Origin: DASZGI01 sp035938995 | GTDB lineage: Bacteria > Actinomycetota > Actinomycetes > Streptomycetales > Catenulisporaceae | DNA: 21,777 nt | Reading direction: 5' to 3' | Assembly: GCF_035938995.1 (NCBI RefSeq) | Contig: NZ_DASZGI010000175.1 | Coordinates: forward strand, 1 to 21,777 | In this document: one piece after another, positions 7,713 to 14,543 of the stretch | Numbering within the stretch: the first letter of the stretch is position 1 | How the letters are laid out: every line of letters starts with the position of its first letter | Translations under genes and position numbers: made by a program | The notes under the pieces: generated by a model | The model's database searches: none | The model's input: the letters and a program-made list of their open reading frames with translations, nothing else | Told to the model about the DNA's origin: nothing

Positions 7713-7733
7713 ACAATCCGTCGAAAGGATTGT
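7713..7733. other. Short inverted repeat upstream of the PPOX gene
   Basis: ACAATCC and GGATTGT form perfect 7-bp arms around a 7-nt loop, 58 bp upstream of the PPOX start. It is A+T-rich compared with its surroundings. It could be an operator or part of a promoter region; nothing further supports either. Confidence 0.3.
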
Positions 7734-7815
7734 CTGTGCGCCGTGTGGCGGGCGCCGTAGGCGCCGTGCGCGCGGCGCCCAACTGGCTCTTCGCTCCCCC
7801 ACCGCCGCACCGAAA

Positions 7816-7860
7816 GATCGCATGGCCGGGACGCCTTAATCCAATCCCCGCCATGCGATC
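7816..7860 (-). terminator. Long hairpin downstream of the PBP gene
   Basis: GATCGCATGGC and GCCATGCGATC are perfect 11-bp arms. After one C-C mismatch the stem continues for four more pairs (7828-7831 with 7845-7848), leaving a 13-nt A+T-rich loop. It starts 36 nt past the PBP stop codon in the direction of transcription and is followed on the minus strand by TTTC, so a terminator separating PBP from PPOX is the simplest reading. A large operator is the alternative. Confidence 0.6.
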
Positions 7861-7895
7861 ATTTGCTGCCGCCCGGTCAACCGAGTTGAGCCATC

Positions 7896-10025
7896 TCACT
7901 GCGGCTCGGGCGGGAAGCCGGTCGGGGCGGTGAAGTCCTCCACCGGCAGCGCGGACATCGCCTTGCGCATCGCCTGCTGCCAGATCGGCGCGGAGATCGT
8001 CGCGCCGAAGATCTGGCCGTAGTAGTACGTCCCGCCCACCGACATGTTGCCCATGTAGTCGCCCTTGAGGGTGTTCGGGTTGATGAAGCCGGTCCACACC
8101 GCCGTGGCCAGCTGCGGGGTGAAGCCGTCGAACCAGGTGGCGATCGAACTGGTGGTGGTGCCGGTCTTCCCGGCGGCCGGGCGGCCGATGCCGAGCCCGT
8201 CCGCCGTCGCGCCGGGCTGGGTGAGCACGCCGCGCAGGATGGCGGTCAGCTCGTTGGCGATGTTCGGGTCCAGCACCTGACGGCAGCTCTGGGCCTGGCC
8301 GGGGTACTGGCGCCCGGCGACGTCCGACACCCCGGTGATCACGTAGGGCTTGCAGTAGTTGCCCTGGGCGGCGATGGTCGCGTAGGCGGCGGCCATCTCG
8401 ATCGGGGTGATCAGGTTCGTGCCGAGGGTGAAGGAGGGGAACTGGCCGAGCGGGGCGCCGGTGCCGTTGTCGTTGTCGATCGTCACGCCCATCGACTGGG
8501 CGATCTGCGCCGGGCGGCACACGCCGGTCTGCTCTTCCAGGGTCAGGAAGTAGGTGTTGACCGAGAACCAGAACGCCTGGTCGAGCGGCCCGCTGAAGCC
8601 CTGGTAGCTGTCGTTGTTCGGATGGTAGGTGTCGGGCCAGGTGACGTATTTCTGGCCGGGCGCGCAGGCGGCGATGCGGGTGCCGGCGTCGTCCATCGGG
8701 CTCGGAACGGAGATCACCTTGGACGGATCCCAGCCGCCGGTGAGGGCCGCGAGGCCGACGAATATCTTGAACGAGGAGCCGGCCTGGTAGCCGCCGCTGC
8801 CGTTGTGGGCGGGGTCGGCGGCCAGGTCGAGGTAGGTCTGTCCGGTGCCGTCGCCCATCGACTTGGACTGTGCGATCGCCTTTATCTGCCCGGTGCCCGG
8901 CTGGATCATCGCCAGCGCCGAGGCGACCCGGTCGGTCGGATACGTGTGCTGGGATATCGCGGTGTCGGCGGCGGTCTCGTCGGTCGGGTCCATGGTGGTG
9001 CGGATGGTCAGGCCGCCCATGTTCCACAGAGCGATCCGGTCCGCTTGGGTGGCGCCGTAGTCCGGATCGTTGACGAAGGTCTGGTAGACGTCGTTGCAGA
9101 AGAACGACGCCGATCCCTTCGCGACGATGCAGCCGTGCGCGGGGTTGGTCGGGTTCAGCCCGAGCGGCGTGGCCTTCAGGACCGCCGCCTGCTGCGGGGT
9201 GAGGTAGCCCAGAGTCGGGCTCGCCATGTCGTCGAGCACGATGTTGCGGCGGGCCAGGGCCTGCGCGGGATGCTGGAACGGGTCGTAGAGGGTCGGGCTG
9301 TTGACGATCGCGGCCAGCAGCGCCGCCTGGGTGACCGTGAGCTTGTCCGAGGTGGTGGAGAAGTACCGCTCGGCCGCCGCCTCCACGCCGTATGCGCCGT
9401 TGCCGAAGTACACCAGGTTCAGGTAGCGCTCGAGGATCTGGTCCTTGCTCAGCTGCTGCTCCAGCGCGACCGCGTATCTGAGCTCGGTGATCTTGCGGGA
9501 GAACGTGTCGGCGGTCGCGGCGTAGAGCTTCGACTTGTCCGTGCCGGCCTCGAGGATGAGCACGTTCTTGACGTACTGCTGGGTGATCGTCGAGCCGCCC
9601 TGGATGTTGCCGCCCTGGCTGTTGTGCAGCAGGGCCCTGATCGTACCCTTGAGGTCGACGCCGCCGTGCTGGTAGTAGCGGATGTCCTCGACGGCCACGA
9701 GCGCGTGCGGCATCACCGGGTTGATCTGCGACATGGGCACCACGACGCGGTTGCCGCCGAGGTCGTCGCTCCACGTGTAGGCGATCAGCGAACCGTCGTC
9801 GGCCAGGATCCGCGAGCGCTGCGGCAGGACCGGGGTCTGGAAGTCGGCGGGGAGGTCCTCGAAGTTGCCCGAGACGGTCTTCGCGGCGAGGCCCGCCGGG
9901 GCGAGCACGGGCATCGTCATCCCGGCGATCATCACCCCTGCGAGCGCGCTGACCACGACGAACGCTATGAGGTGCCAGACGAAGAGGGAGAAATTCCGGA
10001 TTATGCCGCCACGCGCATTGCGCAT
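7896..10025 (-). CDS. Class A (bifunctional) penicillin-binding protein
   Basis: This 709-aa membrane-anchored enzyme polymerises and cross-links peptidoglycan outside the membrane. A short cytoplasmic tail and one membrane helix (about residues 12-45) precede a GT51 glycosyltransferase with VAVEDIRYYQHGGVD (catalytic Glu113) and GGSTITQQYVKN. The transpeptidase domain has SSFK (Ser417 nucleophile, Lys420), SVN (488-490) and KTGT (620-623). All core catalytic motifs of both activities are intact. The start is set at 10025 because GGGAGGGT (10038-10031) lies 5 nt upstream; a longer frame to 10097 has no ribosome site and adds non-conserved residues. No PASTA domain follows; the C-terminus is a short Pro-rich tail. 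The gene is co-directional with, but 232 bp from, the upstream DNA ligase gene, so it probably has its own promoter, which I could not pinpoint. Confidence 0.93.
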   Translation of the reverse strand: MRNARGGIIRNFSLFVWHLIAFVVVSALAGVMIAGMTMPVLAPAGLAAKTVSGNFEDLPADFQTPVLPQRSRILADDGSLIAYTWSDDLGGNRVVVPMSQINPVMPHALVAVEDIRYYQHGGVDLKGTIRALLHNSQGGNIQGGSTITQQYVKNVLILEAGTDKSKLYAATADTFSRKITELRYAVALEQQLSKDQILERYLNLVYFGNGAYGVEAAAERYFSTTSDKLTVTQAALLAAIVNSPTLYDPFQHPAQALARRNIVLDDMASPTLGYLTPQQAAVLKATPLGLNPTNPAHGCIVAKGSASFFCNDVYQTFVNDPDYGATQADRIALWNMGGLTIRTTMDPTDETAADTAISQHTYPTDRVASALAMIQPGTGQIKAIAQSKSMGDGTGQTYLDLAADPAHNGSGGYQAGSSFKIFVGLAALTGGWDPSKVISVPSPMDDAGTRIAACAPGQKYVTWPDTYHPNNDSYQGFSGPLDQAFWFSVNTYFLTLEEQTGVCRPAQIAQSMGVTIDNDNGTGAPLGQFPSFTLGTNLITPIEMAAAYATIAAQGNYCKPYVITGVSDVAGRQYPGQAQSCRQVLDPNIANELTAILRGVLTQPGATADGLGIGRPAAGKTGTTTSSIATWFDGFTPQLATAVWTGFINPNTLKGDYMGNMSVGGTYYYGQIFGATISAPIWQQAMRKAMSALPVEDFTAPTGFPPEPQ

Positions 10026-10257
10026 GCGTGACCCTCCCACCGCATCGGTACGACCAGCCCTTGACCAGTATTCACCCGTGTGCGCTCCGTTGACCATGCG
10101 GGCTTACTACCCGGCGCCGTCGGTCCCGCACGGGGTGGTTTGCCTCCCTTGACGCCGTGATCGCGTTTTCGGTTCTTCGGTCGCGAAGCGAGGTGAAATC
10201 GGCCGCGGCGAAAGACTTCACACAGCCTGTTTTCGCAGCCCGCGGCGGCGGCCGGCG

Positions 10258-11802
10258 CTACTCCGCGGCGGCCTCTGACCGCCCGCCCGGCAGCAGCGCC
10301 CGGACGGTGTCGATCGTGTCCGCGTCGGCTGCGTCCTTGTCCGGGCGGTAGCGCAGCACCCTGGCGAAACGCAGCGCGACCCCGCCCGGGTAGCGCGGAG
10401 ACACCTGCACCCCGTCCAGCTCGATCTCCACGACCAGCTCAGGGCGCAGGTAGACGGTCCAGTCGGTGCGGCGGGTCTCGTGCTTGGGGAACTCCTCGGT
10501 CTGCCAGGCCAGCAGCTCGTCGGTCAACCCCTTGAACGTCTTGCCGACCATGACCGGCGGCCCGCCGTCCGGGTCGCGCGCGCCCAGATGCAGGTTCGAC
10601 AGCAGCCCGGTGCGTCGCCCGTGCCCCCACTCGGCGGCCAGCACGACCAGGTCGAGCGTGCGCACCGGCTTGACCTTCTGCCAGGCCCGTCCGCGTCGGC
10701 CCGCGGCGTATACGGAGCTGAGTGCCTTAACCATGACGCCCTCGTGCCCGGCCGCGAGCGCGTTCTTCAGCAGCGTCGAGGCGGCGTCCGCGTCGGGCCG
10801 TGTGACGCCCGGGATGACGTAGGGTCCGGCCACCCGGGCAAGCGCCTCCTGACGCTCGACGAGCGGCGCGTCAAGCAAGTCGACGCCGTCGAGGTGGAGG
10901 CAGTCGAAGAAGTACGGATGCAGTAGCAGGTCCCGCGCCGAAGCGGCCCCGAACCTGCTCATCGTCTCCTGGAACGGCCGCGGGCGGCCGTCGTCCGTCA
11001 GCGCCAACGTCTCGCCGTCGAAGACCGCGGACCGGCACGGCAGGGCGCGCACCAGGTCGACCAGCTCGGGGACGGCGGAGGTGATCTCCCGCAGGGTTCT
11101 GGTGTACACGCGCACGTCGTCGCCGTCGCGGTGGATCTGCACGCGCGCGCCGTCCAGCTTGTACTCGACGGACACCTCGCCCAGCTCCTCCAGCGCGTCC
11201 GCGAGGGATTCGGCGGGCGAGGCGAGCATGGGCCGCAGCGGCCGGCCGAGTTCGAGGCGGACGGCGGCCAGGGCTTCGGCGCCGCCGTGGATCGCGGCGA
11301 CGGCGGTCTCGGGCAGCGAGCCGGAGAGCATGAACGCGCGCCGGACCTGTTCGCCAGGGACGTCGGCCGCCTTCGCTATCGCGTCCAGCATGACGCCCTC
11401 AAGCGCGCCCTGCCTCAGCTCTCCCGTCATCAGCCGGATCAGGAACTCCTGCTCGGCCTCGGTGCACCGGACGAACAGGGCGGCGAGCAACTCGCCGCGG
11501 CGGGCGGTCGACCCGGTGCCGCTGGTGTTCGCCACGGCGTCGAGCGTGGCGTCGACTTCGGCCACGCTGACCGTCGGCTCCGCCGCGGCGGGGGCGTCCA
11601 GCTTGACCAGGGTCCGCCAGCCCGCGCCGATCCGCCCCTGCAGCGGCAGCCCGACCAGGAACGCGGCCACGGCGCGCAGCTCCTGCGGCCCGGCGGCGCT
11701 GCGCACGAGGGCGGCGAGCAGGTCGACCTTCGCCAGCCGGGACCGGGTCGCGGTCACCGCGGCGGAGGCCTCCACGACTTCGGCGAGCAGCACAGTCTCC
11801 AT
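10258..11802 (-). CDS. ligB: ATP-dependent DNA ligase, LigB type
   Basis: This 514-aa ligase seals nicks through a lysyl-AMP intermediate. An N-terminal helical DNA-binding domain starts LLAEVVEASAAVTATRSR (about 5-22), a start typical of mycobacterial and streptomycete LigB. The adenylation domain has motif I YKLDGAR (nucleophile Lys215), motif III FDGE (261-264), motif IV EGVMVK (354-359) and motif V WQKVKP (374-379). An OB-fold follows, with a C-terminal RFARVLRYRPDK as motif VI. All nucleotidyl-transfer motifs are intact. The ATG at 11802 is chosen by family length; the open frame extends to 12075 without conserved sequence, and no clear ribosome site is seen, so the start is moderately sure. 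It lies 59 bp downstream of the TetR gene on the same strand. There is no Ku, LigD polymerase or primase nearby, so this looks like the stand-alone repair ligase rather than an NHEJ locus. Confidence 0.92.
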   Translation of the reverse strand: METVLLAEVVEASAAVTATRSRLAKVDLLAALVRSAAGPQELRAVAAFLVGLPLQGRIGAGWRTLVKLDAPAAAEPTVSVAEVDATLDAVANTSGTGSTARRGELLAALFVRCTEAEQEFLIRLMTGELRQGALEGVMLDAIAKAADVPGEQVRRAFMLSGSLPETAVAAIHGGAEALAAVRLELGRPLRPMLASPAESLADALEELGEVSVEYKLDGARVQIHRDGDDVRVYTRTLREITSAVPELVDLVRALPCRSAVFDGETLALTDDGRPRPFQETMSRFGAASARDLLLHPYFFDCLHLDGVDLLDAPLVERQEALARVAGPYVIPGVTRPDADAASTLLKNALAAGHEGVMVKALSSVYAAGRRGRAWQKVKPVRTLDLVVLAAEWGHGRRTGLLSNLHLGARDPDGGPPVMVGKTFKGLTDELLAWQTEEFPKHETRRTDWTVYLRPELVVEIELDGVQVSPRYPGGVALRFARVLRYRPDKDAADADTIDTVRALLPGGRSEAAAE

Positions 11803-11830
11803 GGTGGACCAGTGCACCGACAGCTGCGCG

Positions 11831-11847
11831 CCGGAAGTCGATTCCGG
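11831..11847. other. Short palindrome between TetR and ligase genes
   Basis: CCGGAA and TTCCGG pair across a 5-nt loop in the 59-bp gap between the TetR stop and the ligase start. It may be a weak terminator or an operator ahead of the ligase gene. Confidence 0.3.
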
Positions 11848-11861
11848 CCGGAGGCGCGGGC

Positions 11862-12524
11862 CTACGGCGTCTCGCGTCGCGGTCGCGGCGGGCGTGTCGG
11901 GTCGGGCCAGTGCCGACGACCCGCGGCGATCAGGCTGAGCTGGCGGCGCGCCGTCTCGGTCACCCGGCGCTCGGCCGCGGCGTCGTCCGGCCCGGCGTCG
12001 AGCAGCGCCGAAGCGGTGAGCAGCGCCAGATTGACATACAGCTCGCCGAGCATGCGCAGGTCGTCGTCGTTCCACTCGCTCAGCTCCGGCAGCGGTGCCA
12101 GGTCGCCGACGAGATCGCGCGTGAAGGCGTCGAGTTCCTCCGCGATGGCCGCGCGCACGGGCGCGACGCCGCCGTGGCGTTCGCGGGCGATGAACTGGAA
12201 ATGGCCGCGCCGCTCGCGCACATGTGTGGCGATCACGTCCACCGTGCGGTCTATCACCTCGTCGGATCCGGCCGCCTCAGTCCGGACGGCGCCGATCATC
12301 GCGTGCAGGCTGCCGAAGGACTCGTGCACGAGCGCGACGCCGAGGTGGACGACGTCGAGGAAGTGCCGGTAGAAGGCCGCGGGCGCGATACCGGCTTCGC
12401 GGGTGACCTCACGCAGCCCGAGGCTGCTCAGGCTCTGTTGTTCGAGCAGCCGCAGCGCGGCGTCCAGCAGGGCTTGCCGGGTCTGCTGCTTGCGGGCGGC
12501 CCGGATGCCAGGAGTGTGGGCCAT
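11862..12524 (-). CDS. TetR-family regulator of the FabR/DesT type
   Basis: This 220-aa repressor-like protein has an N-terminal helix-turn-helix, LGLREVTREAGIAPAAFYRHF (about 35-55), followed by LDVVHLGVALVHESF. Compared from memory with E. coli FabR, it keeps the LSLREVAREAGIAP-x-x-FYRHF core, the helix after it, an internal F-x-F-IARERHGG-V-x-x-x-RAAIAEE segment and the terminal RRQLSLIAAGRRHW. FabR and Pseudomonas DesT sense acyl-CoA saturation and repress unsaturated-fatty-acid genes, so I infer a membrane-lipid role. No fatty-acid gene is adjacent; the divergent neighbours are two small membrane-protein genes, and the ligase gene follows 59 bp downstream. The Shine-Dalgarno sequence is weak (GAGTGAG directly before the ATG). 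Palindromes in the divergent gap suggest autoregulation. Confidence 0.85.
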   Translation of the reverse strand: MAHTPGIRAARKQQTRQALLDAALRLLEQQSLSSLGLREVTREAGIAPAAFYRHFLDVVHLGVALVHESFGSLHAMIGAVRTEAAGSDEVIDRTVDVIATHVRERRGHFQFIARERHGGVAPVRAAIAEELDAFTRDLVGDLAPLPELSEWNDDDLRMLGELYVNLALLTASALLDAGPDDAAAERRVTETARRQLSLIAAGRRHWPDPTRPPRPRRETP

Positions 12525-12532
12525 CTCACTCG

Positions 12533-12548
12533 GTAAACGACTGTTTGC
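12533..12548. promoter_or_regulatory. Candidate TetR operator next to the regulator start
   Basis: GTAAAC-gact-GTTTGC is a 16-bp palindrome with one mismatched pair, beginning 9 bp upstream of the TetR start codon. Its position downstream of a possible TACACT -10 (12565-12560, minus strand) fits autorepression. The binding protein is inferred from location only. Confidence 0.45.
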
Positions 12549-12577
12549 TCATTCTGCGGAGTGTACTCTGGATTTCA

Positions 12578-12592
12578 GTGAACAAGTGTTAC
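12578..12592. promoter_or_regulatory. Candidate DesT/FabR-like operator in the divergent gap
   Basis: GTGAACAAGTGTTAC is an imperfect palindrome. With the preceding A it reads AGTGAACAAGTGTT, which shares AGTGAAC and TGTT at the same spacing with the Pseudomonas DesT operator as I remember it. This is the operator class expected for the adjacent FabR/DesT-like regulator. It lies about 55 bp from the TetR start and about 57 bp from the start of the divergent small gene. Confidence 0.45.
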
Positions 12593-12648
12593 GGATTCCG
12601 GTTCGGCCGAGCGCACGGCGCCGCCGGACCGGTCGGGAGGAGGGTCCC

Positions 12649-12819
12649 GTGTTCGTCCTGTTGGCGGCGTTCGCCGTCCTCGCGTTCCTGATGGGCGCGG
12701 TCTCGTTCGTCACCGGTCCGGTCGCGCTCGCGATGCTAGCCGGGATCACCCTGTGGCTGGTCATCTTCGCCGGTCGAACCGCGATCGCCCGCCGGGGAGG
12801 TCACCATGGCTCCCGTTGA
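12649..12819 (+). CDS. Small membrane protein, 56 aa, function unknown
   Basis: This very short gene has a GTG start preceded by GGGAGGAGGG at 12635-12644, a strong ribosome site that decides this start over the longer open frame beginning at 12403, whose 5' part is antisense to the TetR gene. The product is almost entirely two hydrophobic helices (FVLLAAFAVLAFLMGAVSF and about residues 24-41) with a basic, His-rich tail ending ARRGGHHGSR, presumably cytoplasmic. It overlaps the next gene by 14 bp, so the two are probably translationally coupled. I do not recognise a family. Divergent from the FabR/DesT-like regulator, it may belong to its regulon. Confidence 0.7.
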   Translation: MFVLLAAFAVLAFLMGAVSFVTGPVALAMLAGITLWLVIFAGRTAIARRGGHHGSR

Positions 12820-13141
12820 GGTCACCGCGCGAGCAGCAGACACTGTGCTAGCCGCAGGCAGTGCGCGCACTGACGCCGCTGCCCGGCGCGAGCGTGCGGA
12901 CCGCGACGGCAAGGCGGTCGTCGGTTTCGTCTCCGGCCTGATCGGGCTGCTCGTCGGCAACCCGGTGCTCGGCCCGCTCGCGATCGTGCTCGCCGTGATG
13001 TCCCTGCGCGGCGGTACCCGGCGCCGCGGCCGCGCGCTGGTCGCCCTCGCGCTCGGCGTCGCCGACCTGGTCGTCTTCGTCGTGCTCGCGCTGCACTCCG
13101 CTTCCGGCCACGGCCTCAGCTGGCACTTCGCCGGGCTCTGA
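12806..13141 (+). CDS. DUF4190-like small membrane protein
   Basis: This 111-aa protein has a charged N-terminal third (about 1-36, presumably cytoplasmic) and then two membrane segments: GFVSGLIGLLVGNPVLGPLA continuing to VLAVMSL (about 40-66), and ALVALALGVADLVVFVVLAL (about 77-96). A Gly/Arg-rich loop GGTRRRGR separates them. That pattern of a paired glycine-rich helix, a basic loop and a second helix is typical of DUF4190 proteins, which are abundant in actinobacteria and have no known function. GGGGAGG at 12794-12800 supports the ATG. The start lies inside the previous gene (14-bp overlap), pointing to one small operon. No terminator was seen before the oxidase gene 62 bp downstream, so read-through is possible. 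Confidence 0.75.
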   Translation: MAPVEVTARAADTVLAAGSARTDAAARRERADRDGKAVVGFVSGLIGLLVGNPVLGPLAIVLAVMSLRGGTRRRGRALVALALGVADLVVFVVLALHSASGHGLSWHFAGL

Positions 13142-13203
13142 AGCCGAATGCAGTAGCGTCGTCGCGCAGGTAGTCCCACCGGCCAGGCAGGCGAGGCGCG
13201 CAC

Positions 13204-14493
13204 GTGACGACAGCCGACTCCGCGAAGACGCTGAACTGGGCGCGGAACATCACCTTCAGCGCAGCACGCGTCCATCGACCCGAATCGCTGGACGAGCTGC
13301 GCCGGGCGGTGGCCGCGGCCCGTTCGGTGCGCGCACTCGGATCAGGGCACTCCTTCAATCGGATCGCGGACACGGCCGACACCCTGGTGAGCGTGGCCGG
13401 ACTCCCGCGCGAGGTCACCGTGACCCCGGCGTCGCAGGCCGCGCCCGCCACCGCGCGGGTGTCGGCGGGTCTGCGCTATTCGGAGATCGCCGAGCCGATC
13501 CACGCCGCGGGCTACGCGCTCGCGAACATGGCGTCGCTCCCGCATATCTCCGTCGCCGGAGCGGTGGCCACCGGAACGCACGGCTCGGGAAACGCGCTGG
13601 GCAACCTCGCCACCGCTGTCAGTGCCCTGCGCATGGTCGGACCCGGGGGCGACGTGATCGAGCTCGGCCGCGCGTCCGATCCCGACCGCTTCGACGGCGC
13701 GGTCGTCGCCCTGGGTGCGCTCGGCGTCGTCACCGAGGTGGTTCTCGACCTGGTGCCGACCTTCGACCTCGCGCAGCACGTATACGTGGGCCTGCCGCTG
13801 GACGCTCTCGCGGCGCAGCCCGCTGCGATCTTCGCCGCGGCTTACAGTGTCAGCGTCTTCACGAACTGGCAGTCGGGCACCGCCGACGTCTGGGTGAAAC
13901 AACGCGCTGACGCGACGCGGGAGCCCGCACCCGAACCGGCCATGCTCGGTGCCCTCCTCGCCGACCGGCCGCGGCACCCGGTCCCCGCGCAGCCGGCCGA
14001 GAACGTCACCGAGCTGGACGTGCCGGGCCCCTGGTTCGCGCGGCTCCCCCACTTCCGCCCCGAATTCACGCCGAGCAGCGGCGAGGAGCTCCAGTCGGAG
14101 TTCTTCCTCGACCGCGCCGCCGTGCCCACGGCGCTCGATGAGCTGCGGCGACTCGGCGACCGGCTCGCCCCGGTGCTTCAGATCTCCGAGCTGCGCACCA
14201 TCGCCGCCGACGGCCTGTGGCTCAGCCCCGCGTACGGCCGTGACACCGCCTCGTTCCACTTCACCTGGATCGAGGACGCGGGCGCCGTCGACCCGGTGCT
14301 GGACGCCGTCGAGGAGCGGTTGCTGCCCCTGGGCGCCCGCCCGCACTGGGGCAAGGTCTTCCACGTGCCGCCCTCGCAGGTGTCCGCGATGTACGAGCAC
14401 GCCGACGACTTTCGTGGCCTGATGCGTGCGTTCGACCCGGAGGGGAAGTTCCGCAATCCGTTCGTGGACGGCTTCTTCCCGCCGGAGGCTTGA
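13204..14493 (+). CDS. FAD-dependent alditol oxidase, AldO type
   Basis: This 429-aa oxidase belongs to the vanillyl-alcohol-oxidase/FAD-binding-4 superfamily and is predicted to oxidise xylitol, sorbitol or related alditols at C1 with O2, making an aldose and H2O2. An N-terminal FAD domain has LGSGHSFN with His49 as the covalent-FAD residue, then NMASLPHISVAGAVATGTHG. Compared from memory with Streptomyces coelicolor AldO, the polyol-site residues are kept with a constant offset of nine: Glu329 and Arg331 in SELRT, Thr354 in FHFTW and Lys384 in HWGKVF. The sequence ends FDPEGKFRNPFVDGFF. No signal peptide is seen, so it should be cytoplasmic. The GTG start is preceded only by a weak GGCGAGG. 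No sugar transporter or kinase is adjacent. A terminator hairpin spans the stop codon. Confidence 0.9.
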   Translation: MTTADSAKTLNWARNITFSAARVHRPESLDELRRAVAAARSVRALGSGHSFNRIADTADTLVSVAGLPREVTVTPASQAAPATARVSAGLRYSEIAEPIHAAGYALANMASLPHISVAGAVATGTHGSGNALGNLATAVSALRMVGPGGDVIELGRASDPDRFDGAVVALGALGVVTEVVLDLVPTFDLAQHVYVGLPLDALAAQPAAIFAAAYSVSVFTNWQSGTADVWVKQRADATREPAPEPAMLGALLADRPRHPVPAQPAENVTELDVPGPWFARLPHFRPEFTPSSGEELQSEFFLDRAAVPTALDELRRLGDRLAPVLQISELRTIAADGLWLSPAYGRDTASFHFTWIEDAGAVDPVLDAVEERLLPLGARPHWGKVFHVPPSQVSAMYEHADDFRGLMRAFDPEGKFRNPFVDGFFPPEA

Positions 14494-14504
14494 TCTCCGG
14501 CGGG
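14478..14504 (+). terminator. Terminator hairpin spanning the alditol oxidase stop codon
   Basis: CCCGCCGGAG and CTCCGGCGGG form a perfect 10-bp stem with a 7-nt loop that contains the TGA stop (14491-14493). The left arm therefore encodes the last residues of the protein. It also faces the convergent gene ending at 14544 and could act on both transcripts. Confidence 0.75.
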
Positions 14505-14543
14505 CACGCCGACCGCTGGGGCGTGTCTAAAAAGAATCGCCGG

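Noticed and set aside
7645..9774. 709-aa open frame on the minus strand over the PBP gene
   Set aside because: It is the shifted frame of the PBP gene, whose GT51 and transpeptidase motifs are all in the other frame. The product is a low-complexity Arg/Pro/Gly sequence.
8622..10031. 469-aa plus-strand open frame opposite the PBP gene
   Set aside because: It is antisense with no domain features; long antisense frames are common at this G+C content.
11131..12372. 413-aa plus-strand open frame across ligase and TetR genes
   Set aside because: It is antisense to two well-supported genes and lacks a coherent fold or ribosome site.
10258..12524. NHEJ-type repair locus around the ATP-dependent ligase
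   Set aside because: No Ku, polymerase/primase or nuclease domain is present. The ligase is of the stand-alone LigB type and its neighbours are a TetR regulator and a PBP gene.
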